Origin: Cyanophora paradoxa
Lineage: Eukaryota; Glaucocystophyceae; Cyanophorales; Cyanophoraceae
NCBI GenBank assembly: GCA_004431415.1
Contig: QPMI01000525.1
Span: forward strand, 1-64,000
Reading direction: 5' to 3'
Length of the DNA stretch: 64,000 nt
Shown: piece by piece, positions 11,901 through 22,200 of the stretch
Layout of the letters: each line of letters starts with the position of its first letter
Position numbering within the stretch: the first letter of the stretch is position 1
Program-made: the position numbers and the translations under genes
The notes under the pieces: model-generated
What the model was told of the DNA's origin: nothing
The model's database searches: none
What the model saw: only the letters and a program-made list of their open reading frames with translations

Positions 11901-14900
11901 AAGCGCACCTCCTCTTCCATGAGGATGTTCTGCTTGAGGACGGGGGTCCCGTCTAGCACCTGCGCCCGGGGAGCGAACTCGAAATCAAACTTTGAGAGCA
12001 CTTATCAGAAAAGCTCCTTCGGGGGGCGCGCTCGCCCGCCTTAACGCCGCCGGACTCGGCATAGTCGATTATCGCTTGGAAGCTTACGAACGCTCAAAGC
12101 TTGAATTCGAGCTCCCGAGAAACGCGTTACCCGCCTAATGTGCTGGAAAGCTTGAAAGCTTGATCATGAAAGCTTAACGCTTGAATTTAAGCTGCTAAGA
12201 AACGCATTCGATGCCTATCTCTGGCTTTGTTTCGCGCGCGGACCTTTATGCCGCCCGACTCGGCACAGTCTCTTATAAATATATATATATATAACGCTTA
12301 AAAGAACGCTTTAAAAAAGCATAAATTGTAGCTTCGTTTTGCGCATGCGGACCTTGATGCCGCCCGACTCGGCGTAGTCGATGTCCGCGATGCGCTCCAG
12401 GGTGTTCCCGAGGATCGAGCCCGCCCCGCCCGACGAGACCTGGGGGGGGGGGGGGGGGGGGGGGGGTTGGGTAGGGGGCGGGGTGAGATGGAGGAGGGGA
12501 AGACAGAAGGCGGGGGAAGGGTGGGGGGAGGGGGGGGGAGGAGACTAGTCCGATGTGTTGGGGGGGCGGGGGGGGGGGGGGGGGGGGGGAATCGATGGAG
12601 GAGGGAGGCGAAGACTAGCCCGATGTTCCTCACGCTTCACGTAGATTGGGTGGGTGGGTGTGGGGTTGGCGGGGGGTGGGGAGGGGAGGGGGCAGGGGGC
12701 AAGGAACGCGCCTGGATGCCCCTGGCCTGGTCGTAGACGTGGTTGCCCTTCACGAGCGGCTGCGCCCCGTTGGCCACCGCGACGCCCGCCAGCCCGTTCT
12801 TGAAGATCTGCAGATCAAATCGAAGGCAAAATCAGCAAGGGACGCCCGGTTTTTAAGCTAAAATAAGCTAAGGACCTCGCAGGACTCGACGCGGCCCTTG
12901 CAGGCGTCGAGGAGGACGCCGGCGCCCTTGCCGCCGTGGACGCGGCAGCCCCGCACGAGGGGGTCCGCCCCCGCCGAGGCCTGCGTGCGTGTATACGCAT
13001 AGTTAATAGTATTCGATAGCAGCCAATAGTATAATAGCTATTAATAGTAGTTGATAGTATATTATTTAGTCGATAGTGCGTTGGGGTGTCCTTAGAGCTC
13101 GACAGCTACAAGGAAAGTAGTCTTAGTTCGAGCTGGGCCTGTCTGGTCTCTCTGACCTCGACCCCCGCCTCGCGGCTGCCCTCGATGTCGCACGCGTCGA
13201 GCGTGCCCTTCGCCCCCTTCGAGAAGACCACGCCCGTCTGCACGATAGGAGGAATTGATCGAAGAAAGAAAGAAAAAGACGGGAGAGAAGAGGGGCGAGC
13301 GAGCCTGTCCGCAGTTCTTGATGGAGCAGGCATGAAGCATTGGCTCCGTCCCTTCGCCAGAAACCTCCACGCCGCGCCTGCGCGCGCGTGTATAACAAAT
13401 TATAAGATCGCATCAATTAAGGCTTAAGCTAAGTTTGCGTAAAAACGGACCCGGCGCTCTCCACGAGGAGTCCGTCCAGAGCCGCTCGGCTCCCGCCGGC
13501 GATCCGGACCGCGGCGCCGGCGGCGGCGCCCGTGGCGCGCACGGCGAAGCCGCGGAGCGAGGGCGCGGCGGCGCCCTCGCAGACCAGCGGCGGGGCCGAG
13601 CCGCACTGCACGACGGCGTCCCGCGTGCCGGCCACGTGGACGTCCTTGTCCAGGGTACAGGATTCCTCGTAGGTCCCGGGGGCCAGGAAGACGCTCTGCC
13701 CGGGCGACGCCTGTGCGATCGCCTGCGCAGAGTTTAGTAGACCGCGGCCGCGGGCCCGGCGCGAGGCCGGGCCTGGGGGTACAGGTAGCGATATAGGGTC
13801 GAACGGACCTGGGAGAGGGTCTTCGAGATCCCGGGGAGTCCGCGAAAGTCCACCAAGATGCCTGCAGCTAAAAGAGTTAAAAAGGAAAGAATTAAGGGAT
13901 CGGCCGGAGCTAAAGAGTTTATAGATTAGAGCCTAGGCCTACGACATCATCTATCTCTAATTGACCGTATACGTATACGTAAGAAAGTGAAACCATCTAA
14001 GATGCCTGCAGGCACGCGATTCGTCATGACTCAGTGATCAGTAACATTGCAGTCACGTCGAGATCTAGAGCAATCCGCGCTCGAAGTTCGCGGGGAATTC
14101 GCACCGCCGCGGGCGAGGCACTGCCTGAGGAGCGGCCGCGCGCGCCGCCGCGCCGCCTCGAGCTCCCGCTCCCGCTCCGCGTGGGCCTTCACCTGCGAGC
14201 GAAGCAAGCGGCCGGTCGGACCCTCCCTCCCTCCCTCCTTTTAGATTCTTCAACTGAAGTTCCTCTGTTTCTCTATTATATTAGCGCTCTTGTTTAGCGC
14301 TCTTTGGCTGAATTTACATATTCTAAGGCTCCCTCCGCTCCTTCAACTGAAGCTCCTCTGTAGCTTGCGTATATATAGCTTTTAAGCTTCTTATAGAACT
14401 CCATCGCCAATAGCTTGCGCGCGCGCGCTCTCTCTCTCTCTGTCTCGCCCACACACACCTTCCCCGCCACCTCCGCCCCGGCGCCCTCGAATTCCTCCGC
14501 CTCCGCCGCGCTGACCACCGCCGCTCTGCGCGCGATCGCGAACTCAATTCTTCGCTTCGGATTCGATTTTTCGAATTCGTTTCGCGTACCCCGGGGAGAC
14601 GGCCTTGGCGAGGGCGGTGGCGTCCCTCGTCAGGGCGATCGCGAACCGGGGGCGCCAGGGGTACGCCTTCGCGAAGCGCGGCTCCTCTGCGCATACGAAC
14701 AGAGCCCCGTTAGATTCTAGTACCCCTTGCGGCCGACACGGCCGGCTCCGCGTCCCGGAGTCCGGTCTCACCCTCGCAGTGGCACTCGGCGTAGGATTTG
14801 GAGACGAGGGCGACCAGCGTCCGAGACTCCTTCAGCGCCAGCTGCCCCCGGTGGGGTAAGGAGCGGGGGGGGGGGAGAGGAGCGGGGGGGGGGGGGGGGG

Positions 14901-17900
14901 GGGGTTCGGCGCGCGCACCGCCACCTCGTCGGCCCAGATCTCGCCCGTCTCGGTGCCCTTGTCGTACCTGCGGCCGGCCCGTTCATTTCCGAGCTTGGGA
15001 GGGTAGGGCGAGGGGTGGGAGTGGGTAGGAGGAGGAGGGTGGGGAGGAGGAGGAGGGTGGGGGTGGGAGTGGGGGGGTGGAGGCGGGGGCGGGTTGAGGG
15101 GGGGGAAGGGGAGGGGGGCGAAGCGAAGGAGGAGGAGGGAGGGGAGGGGGCAGGTGGAGCCCCAGTGGGGCGGGCGGGCGGCGAACCACACGGCGAGGCC
15201 GGAGGCTTCGAGGCGGGCGGCGAGGCGCGCAGCCAGCTCCACGTCCTGCACCCCAAACAGTTGAGCGCGAGGGCTTCTTATTATAAAGCCCTATAATAAA
15301 ATCAAGGACTCTTGAATATAAGATTACAGGCCGACCTTGTGCGTGCTCGAGATGAAGGCCTCGTAGCGGTAGGGCGCGCTCCCCCCCAGCAGCGCCATCG
15401 GCGAGTCTGCCGGAGAGTTCGGGATCGCAGAAATGTTCGGGATCGAAGAAGAGTGTTCGGGATCGAAGAAAGATGTTCGGGATCGAAGAATAGAAGCACC
15501 TGGGGCGGCGCCATCGCCGATGCGGTCGTCGTGGAGGGAGTCCGCCCCCGAGAAGCCGTGCGGCTGGCCCTGGCCTTCGTTCGTGCCCGCGCCCGCCTCG
15601 GCCGATGCTGCGGGCCCCGATCAGCTATTAATAGCTATAGGCGACGGGGTACGGCGCACGGAGGCCGCTGCCGGCGGTGGCTGCGGCGGCGGCAGCGGCG
15701 TCGGCGCGCCCCGCGCGCCTGCCGGCCTCGTACGCCTGCCGCGCCCCTGGCCCTCGACGTCAGCGACCCTTCTCAAAGCTCCTAAGCTTATCTCCGCTAT
15801 TCCGATTCTAGAACTTCTTGGTTCGAGTTTCTTCGTTCCCAAGCGCACCTCGAGTTCTATATGCTATACACCTTATGCTCTTCTCAAAGCCTAAAGGGCG
15901 ATAGGCGATAGGCCTTCTCTCAAAGCTCCTAAGCTAGGCTTCGCGGGTCCGATTCTAGATTAGATCTAGATCTAGCTCTAAATGAGGTCAGATTCAGATT
16001 CAAGATCAGATCCTTAAAGCTTGCATAAAACAGCTTCTCGGAGATGGCTCAGTTGACACAATTGTATAACGCTTTATTCAGCTCGACTTCAGTCGTTGAG
16101 CTGAGCCAACGTCGCTGCGAACGCGTTTCCAGGCGCACGGACCTCGGCCCAGCGCTTTTCGGAGATGGCTTTAAGACTTTAAGATCTTAGACTCGTGACT
16201 CGTTGAGCTAGGCCAAGGTCGCTGGGCTAGGCTAGGCTAGGCTTCGCGCGGACCTCGACGCGGCGCTTCTCGGAGATGTCGAGGCGCGCCTCGAAGTCCC
16301 CCCTGAGGCGCTCCTCCTGCGGAGGAGGAGGAGGCCGCAGGCAGTCAGAGGAGGCGCGAAGGTCGGACAAGGGGAGGGTGGGTGGGGGGCGTCAGGGCCC
16401 GGCGGCCTCGGAAGACCTAGCGAGCGCTATCTCGGGCTTCTCTGGCTCTCTAGCGTTATCTAGATTGCTGCAGGCTGAAGCTAAGCCGAAAACGGATGTA
16501 CCAAAAAGGTCGCACCTCGGCGTGCTTGATCGTGAGATCCTGGACTTGCTTCCTCAGGTCCGCCAGGATCCGCCGCCACGCCTGCCCGGCCCGAGCGGGA
16601 GCGCGCGCGCGGCGCGAAGGTGAGCGAGCGGCTGTGATCGATATCGATCGAGTTTGGAGCATTCCTAGAGAGCGGTGCGGGGCGCGGCGGCGCCTGAAGT
16701 GGGCACCCCGGCCCAGGCGCCGGCTCAAAGGAGCCTTCGTATGGGGACGTACAGGCAAGGAAGAGGGAGCCGGAGGAAGGGAGGGGGGGCGGAGGGGTAG
16801 GGTGATGAAGGGGTACGGAGAAGGCGCGGGTGGTGGGAGGTGGGAAGGGGCGTGGGCGTCGGGCGGGAGGGAGGGAAGGCGGGGGAGTAGGGCAGACGAA
16901 GAGGTGGGGGGTACGGAGCTTAGAAAGGGGAAGGGGTGTTGGGTGTGTGTGTGTGTGCGGAGGAGAAGGTGTCGGAGGGGGTTAGGAGGGAGGTGGTACG
17001 CTCGAGGGGTGACTGGGGGCGGGGAGGGGGAGGGAGGGGGGGAGGGAGGGGGGCCGGGTAGAGAGAATAGGCAGAAGAAGGGGTGGGGTAGGGGTGGGGA
17101 TGGGGTTTGGGGGGCGGGGTGGGAGGGGAGGACCGGGGGGGGGGGGGGGGCAAGCGGGGGGGGAGCGGGGGGGCGGCGGGGGGATGTGGGGGGGAGCAGG
17201 GGGGAGCGGGGGGCGGGGGGGAAGGGGGCGGGGCGTCCCAGGCGCCGGCTGAAAGGATCATTCGTATGGAAGACGTCGGGAGAGGGTGTTGGGGGGTGAG
17301 AGGGGGCGGGGCGGGGAAGGAGTCGGGGGGAGCGGGGGGGAGGGGGGGGAGGGGGGGGGTAACGGTACCTCCTCGGAAATGCGGACGACGTTGGAGGAGG
17401 CGGTACTCTCTTCGTGCGCCGCCTCCGCCCGCCGCCGCGCCTCCTCCGCCCGCCGCTCCGCCTGCCCGCACGCGCCCGGGCCGCGCCCCGTCAGCCCAGC
17501 CAGAGAGCGAGTCCGCCTTAGCCGGCTCATTGGTCGCTAATTTCCTAAGTCCGGCTCGAAGCCCGGGTACAGGGCGCGGCGGACCTCCTCGGCGCGGCGG
17601 TCGGCGTCGCCCTCGGCCTCGAGGGCGCGCCGCTCGGCCTCGAGCGCCGCGTCCCGCCCCAGCCGCTCCGCATCCGCCTGCGGGGGGGGGAGGCGAGGGT
17701 CAGGGCGGCTCAGGGCAGCAAGCCGGGCAAAGGGGCGAGGAGCTGATTAGGGAGAGGGAGGTCTTCAGCAAGGCGTCCCCGGCTGTATGGCGCGAGGCGT
17801 CTCTTGCCAGACTGGTCCAGACTGGGGGGGGGGGGGGGGTGGGGGGGGGGGAATGGGAGGGGGTACAGGGATCGCACCACGGCGTCCTCGGCGCGGCGTT

Positions 17901-18373
17901 TGGCCTCTTCGGCGGCGTCCTGCGCCAGGCGCTCCGCCTGCCCGCCCGCGCGCCCCGTGAGGAGATCGAATCTCAGATCGAATTCGAATTCGGGATCAAA
18001 TGCGCACCATCTCGGCGCGCATCTCGGCCTCCTCGGCCCTGCGCCGCTCGCGCTCCAGCAGCGCCTTCACCGCCTCCATCTGCGCCGCGTGCTTCGCATG
18101 CGCCCGCGCCAGCGCCTCTGCGGCCGCGGCCGCGCCCTCCGATCCCGAGTCCGAGTCCACCTCTTTCGCCCGCTCCTCGGGGGCGGCCGGCGCCAGGCCG
18201 AGCTTCTCGGGCATAGATGCGATCGTGAAGCGACGGGACCCGTTCCGCGGCCTCACGGGGCTGCCGTCCCTGGCCGGCGGCTGCGGCTGCCCGTCCCCGA
18301 GCTCGAACGACCGCTGCCGCGCATCCAGCAGCCGATTCCGCGTCCTACTGTTCACGCCCGACGACGAGCTCAT
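8932..18373 (-). CDS. Coiled-coil, TIR-domain, parallel beta-helix protein
   Basis: About 34 exons, roughly 1,040 residues. Start at 18373 (MSSSSGVNSRTRN), stop at 8932-8934. Exons 18008-18373, 17878-17937, 17585-17677, 17369-17461, 16516-16581 and 16254-16316 give a disordered head and coiled coil. After an Ala/Gly-rich linker (15660-15735, 15500-15607), five exons (15336-15406, 15187-15245, 14925-14967, 14772-14841, 14590-14686) spell a TIR domain: YRYEAFISSTHK, LEASGLAVWYDKGTETG, then LVALVSKSYAECHCEEE, with a Glu where TIR NADases keep their catalytic Glu. A helical linker (14105-14525) leads to a right-handed beta-helix of the pectate-lyase/CASH type: SVFLAPGTYEES (13451-13722), then repeats such as GVVFSKGAKGTLDACDIEG, GCRVHGGKGAGVLLDACKG and IFKNGLAGVAVANG. 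A second run starts with TIYVAPGRYWG (10906-10994). Junctions near 11430-11510 and 10720-10800 are unresolved, so two adjacent genes are not fully excluded. NAD-cleaving activity is untested inference. Confidence 0.75.
9540..9676. repeat. Tandem duplication of an exon end plus splice donor
   Basis: A unit of about 105-110 bases is repeated. Read on minus, each copy has the end of the exon encoding DQKMGIQ followed by the donor GTCCGCTCTAG. The true exon end is at 9667; the second copy (near 9560-9575, reading DQKMSTQ) sits inside the downstream intron. Confidence 0.8.
12040..12367. repeat. Three degenerate copies of an exon end plus donor
   Basis: The minus-strand motif encoding D-Y-A-E-S-G-G-I-K plus its donor occurs at the real exon (from 12353) and again near 12238-12265 (DCAESGGIK) and 12040-12066 (DYAESGGVK). 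All later copies lie in the intron downstream of the exon. They look like exons but lack an upstream acceptor in frame. Confidence 0.75.
16030..16275. repeat. Three degenerate copies of an exon end plus donor
   Basis: Minus-strand ISEKRRVE with donor GTCCGCG (real exon 16254-16316) recurs as ISEKRWAE near 16135-16165 and as a weaker copy near 16030-16050. The spacing is about 110 bases. The extra copies lie in the intron downstream of the real exon. Confidence 0.75.
16740..17360. repeat. G-rich tract (C-rich on the coding strand) within an intron of the TIR/beta-helix gene
   Basis: About 620 bases dominated by G on the plus strand, with many runs of 6-12 G and a short GT run near 16941-16956. 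It falls between coding exons 17369-17461 and 16516-16581 of the minus-strand gene. A repeated fragment (CCAGGCGCCGGCT, near 16714 and 17238) occurs within it. Confidence 0.7.
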
Positions 18374-19243
18374 TTGACAGGCTCAGAGGATAGTAGCTGC
18401 AGGCTGGCTGCGTTGTAGCTACAACGTTAACACCGATGTCTTGTCGGGCCTGCAGCTGAGCCTGTTCAGCCCCGGAAACCCTGCAGGCGGCGTTTCGTTA
18501 ACAGAAGAAGCTGAAAACAAGCCTCACGCGGCTTCCCGATTGCTGAGCGAGCCGATCGCATGCGCACCGGTTGTCGATTCAAGATAAGGCAACGCTGCGG
18601 CGAGGCGCGCTTAGAAGAAGCGCCCAGATCAGAGCAAACACGCCAGGCGCTCACTGGGACGCACGATCGCTGTCCCCAAGGCACACCTGCTGTTAGCTAG
18701 GCCTAGGACTGGCGTACGCGTCGTGTGTTCGGGCGCCTGCCAGCCCACTTGGTGGCCGCGGGCTGAGCAATCTAACGAACAGCACGATGTGCTGCAGGCT
18801 ACGATGACGTCGACGCTAGCGCACGGCTCTGATCGACGCAACCGCTCGGGGGGGAAGCTGGAGGGGGGTAGTCGGACGGGCCCGGCAATTAAGCTCGGCG
18901 CGGCGCCGCCGGCCCGGCCCCGCGCGCGCTGCGCAGCTGCCGCCTCCCCGAGCGCCCCGTTTCGACGTCGACGCGCTCTTCTAGAACTGGCCATGGGTCT
19001 CGCATTGTCGTGCGCGCGCGATGACGTCGACGCGGTCGACGTCAGCTAGCGCTGGCGGTTTTGAGGGAGGGGGGGGGGGAGGGGGGGGGGAAGTTGGTGA
19101 AAATGAAGGACTTGAGAAGCATTTTCACTTCGAATTCTTCGGGCGGGGACCGTTCGGGCTGTTCAGTGCCGGCGCGTAGAAGGCTAGAAGCACGACGCAT
19201 GCCGCAGTGCGCGTCGTCGCGCGCGTAGCATGAGCAGCAGCAG
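18374..19243. promoter_or_regulatory. Shared 5' region between the divergent TIR/beta-helix and NLR-like genes
   Basis: 870 bases between start codons at 18373 (minus) and 19244 (plus). Parts are conserved with 5890-6725 in inverted orientation, most clearly 18560-18700. It contains an open low-complexity G run at 19067-19092. A bidirectional promoter is inferred from the arrangement and its preservation in both arms; no specific binding site was recognised. Confidence 0.5.
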
Positions 19244-22200
19244 ATGGGCAACAGCTGCGGTCATGGCCACGCAAGCGCTGGAGCTCGGCCGCGGCGTGGC
19301 TCCCTTGGATCCGTCGCTGTGGGCTCGGCGCCTGCATCCAACGGCGATCTCATCCTCGCAAAGCCGGCTTCGATCGGATCGACATACGCAAAGTCAGCAG
19401 ATGAACCCCGGCGCAGAGGCGCAATCGATTCCGATGCGCACATCGACCCGCATGCATTTGCGAGCGCCCCGATCCAGCACGCCAGCAGCGTGCGGAGTTT
19501 GAAGCAACTGAAGGCGTCCCTGTCGGGGTCGCTGAAGGAGCGGTTCTTCCGTCACAGCGCCAGCAGCAGGGGTGGGAGCTCGAGCATGCAGCTCTCAATC
19601 TCCGGCTCAGCGGCGCTCAGTCTGTCTCCCAAGCGGTCGTTGCCGCCGCCTCCTCGAGCTCCTTCTCCCCGTTTCGAAGAGTTCGAGCTCGACGTCGAAG
19701 ATTCGTCGCTGATAGCTAGCGCTGATCATGATCATGCATATGCGAATTTGACTGGAGCGGAGCGCGGCGGGCCCGAGGCGCCGGCGGACGCGGATGGATC
19801 CGGAGGCCCAAGCATCGAGGTGAGCCTTCCGCAGCCCTCCAGCTTGCGTACGTACGCCCCAGCCCGCTCGGGCTCACGCGCCGCGCGCAGGAGCTGCTGG
19901 ATTCGATGCGGCCGGCAGTGCACGTCTGCGCGGCCCCCGAGGACGTCCCCGAGGCCGGCGCCGTCCTCGCCGAGCTGCAAGACACGTACGGCTTCCGCCT
20001 CTGGTTCGCTCTCGCCGGCCGCCGGTTCCTTACCATGGCCAGCTCGAGCGCGGCTGATCATGTCGGGCTATCCGGTGGCGTGCAGCGGCGCGGCGGGGCC
20101 CTGCGCCGCACCGGACGCGTCGGACTGCCCCGCGCGCGCGTTCCTGCTTGTCGCGCGCCCGGCGACGGCGGCGGACGCCGCGTGCATCGAGTCGCTCGAC
20201 GCGGCGGTGGACGACGGGCGCTGCGTGCGGCCCGTCTGCTTCGAGGAGCAGCGCGCGGCCGCCGCGGCCCTTCCGAAGACATTCGCCCGCCGCCTCGCGC
20301 AGTTCGAGGTGCCTTAGCCGCGATTTTAATTTGGCTTCGTTCTTCCTTTGAGCCCTGGGCGCCTCGGCAGTGGACGGCCCTGCCGCCGGGCGCCTCGCCG
20401 GCCGATCGCGACGACGCGATCGAATCGCTCGCCGCCTCTCTCCTGCGCGACGCGCGGCGGCCCCCGGGCGCCCCCGCCCCCGCCGGCCCCGACCTTCACG
20501 ACCTGCCGAAGGTGCGCACGTACTCCCTTTGAACTCGTACCCCCCGCGCTAACTTTCAACGCGCCTCGTGCACGTGGTCAGGACGTAGAAGGGGATCCCG
20601 CCCTTGCGGCCATTGTCCGGGTGCGCCTTTTCTCCTCCACGCTCAGCCGAGACCCCCGCCTTGGCTCGAGCTCGAACCTGCCCGGAGCCCCTAGCCTTCT
20701 GATCATGACTTCGAGGGCTTCGCAGTTTGCGCGACGGGAGCTGGCGGTCCCGCAGCCGCCCGAGCCCTACGTGCCCCCGCGGGCCGCGCGCCCCGCCTCC
20801 AAGGTGATTCGATCTGATTTGATCATGATTCCTTGCTCTGCCTGGAAAGAGATTTGATCCCGATCAAAAGGTGGCGACGGACCTTCGGGCCGAGGTCAAC
20901 GCTTTCCTCGCGGTGCGCGCGATTTATTAATTCGATCTCGGAGGGGCGGCCACGCAAATCAAAATTAAATCAAAGTTGGCCCCGTTGAAATCGGAGGGTA
21001 CAAGCACAGCTGGGCCCCCTAAACTCTCTTCCGGATCGCAATCGCGAGCTGGCCACGGGCTGAAACTCGCCCGCAGAAGCTCGAGCTCGCGAAAGGGCCG
21101 GACGGGCGCGCCCCGCACCACAAGGTCCTGCTCCTCGTCGGCGAATCGGGGTACGGCTTCTGTCGCTCGAATTCGATCCGAAATTTAAATTTGATCCCGA
21201 TTTGATCCAGGGCGTCCAAGTCGACGTTCCTCCGGCGGCTTCACCGCGAATCGTGCCGCGAGTGGGCGCAGCCGGCGGACGGCGGGGCGGGCCCCTTGAT
21301 CCCCCCGACGGTCCTCGTACCCCTCGACGAGGTCGCGGACGACCCGTCGGGGCCCCTCGCCGCCCTCCGGCGGCTCGCGGCGTGCAGGCTCGGCGTCCCG
21401 GCTGCCGCCCTCCCCGCCATCCGGGACCGGTACGCAATTTTCTCCTTCGGATCCTCGCGATCGTTCGTTCTCGCTCGCGATCGTTGATTTCTTTGCTTTC
21501 TCGCAGCTTCGGGCTGGTCCTGCTGCTGGACGGGTACGACGAGGTCGCGGGCGAGGAGGGGCGGATCGTGGCCGGGCCCATCGGGGACCCGAACCTGTGG
21601 CGGGGCGGGGACCTGGGCGCCTGGGCCAGCGGCGCGGTCGTCGCGTGCGGCTCGGAGCTCCGCTCGCGCCTCTCCCTCGCCCAGACCGAGGTGCGCATGC
21701 TTCGCGATCGTTTTGTCACTAAGCGGCCCTCTCAAGAAATTCCACGCGAGTCGTAAAACGCGCTCCGGGCCCGCCCCGTCTGACCTTGTCTGTACTCTGC
21801 AGGCGATCTTCGCCCCCGCGGACCGGGAGGGGGGCGCCGCCCGCCCCAACGGCCTCCTCCAGCTCACCGTCCGCCCCCTCACCAAGCCCGACGTGCGCCG
21901 GCGCCCAAAGCTTAAGCGGCCGACCTTCTTATCTTAAATTCGATTCGCGCTGCAACGAGCCCTTATCTGTGTACCCCGCCTCCTTCAGATCGACGAGTAC
22001 CTGGGGGAGTACGCGGAGCTGCACGAGGGGACCGACTACGCAATCCCCGCCGCCGAGTACGAAGCCCAGGTCCGTTGGCTTGTTTAAATTGACACCTTCT
22101 ATCGCTTGTTCTTTCTTTCTTTCTTTCTTTGAAGCCCAGGTCCGTATACGTATACGTGTACGTTAACATGTACATGGTAGATGGATGATCCGGGCCGACC

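Noticed and set aside
12040-12265. Extra beta-helix exons encoding DYAESGG-type segments
   Set aside because: They lack in-frame acceptors and are degenerate tandem copies of the real exon end at 12353.
14727-15296. Gly/Glu/Arg-rich plus-strand frame
   Set aside because: It is the antisense shadow of TIR exons and their C-rich introns on minus.
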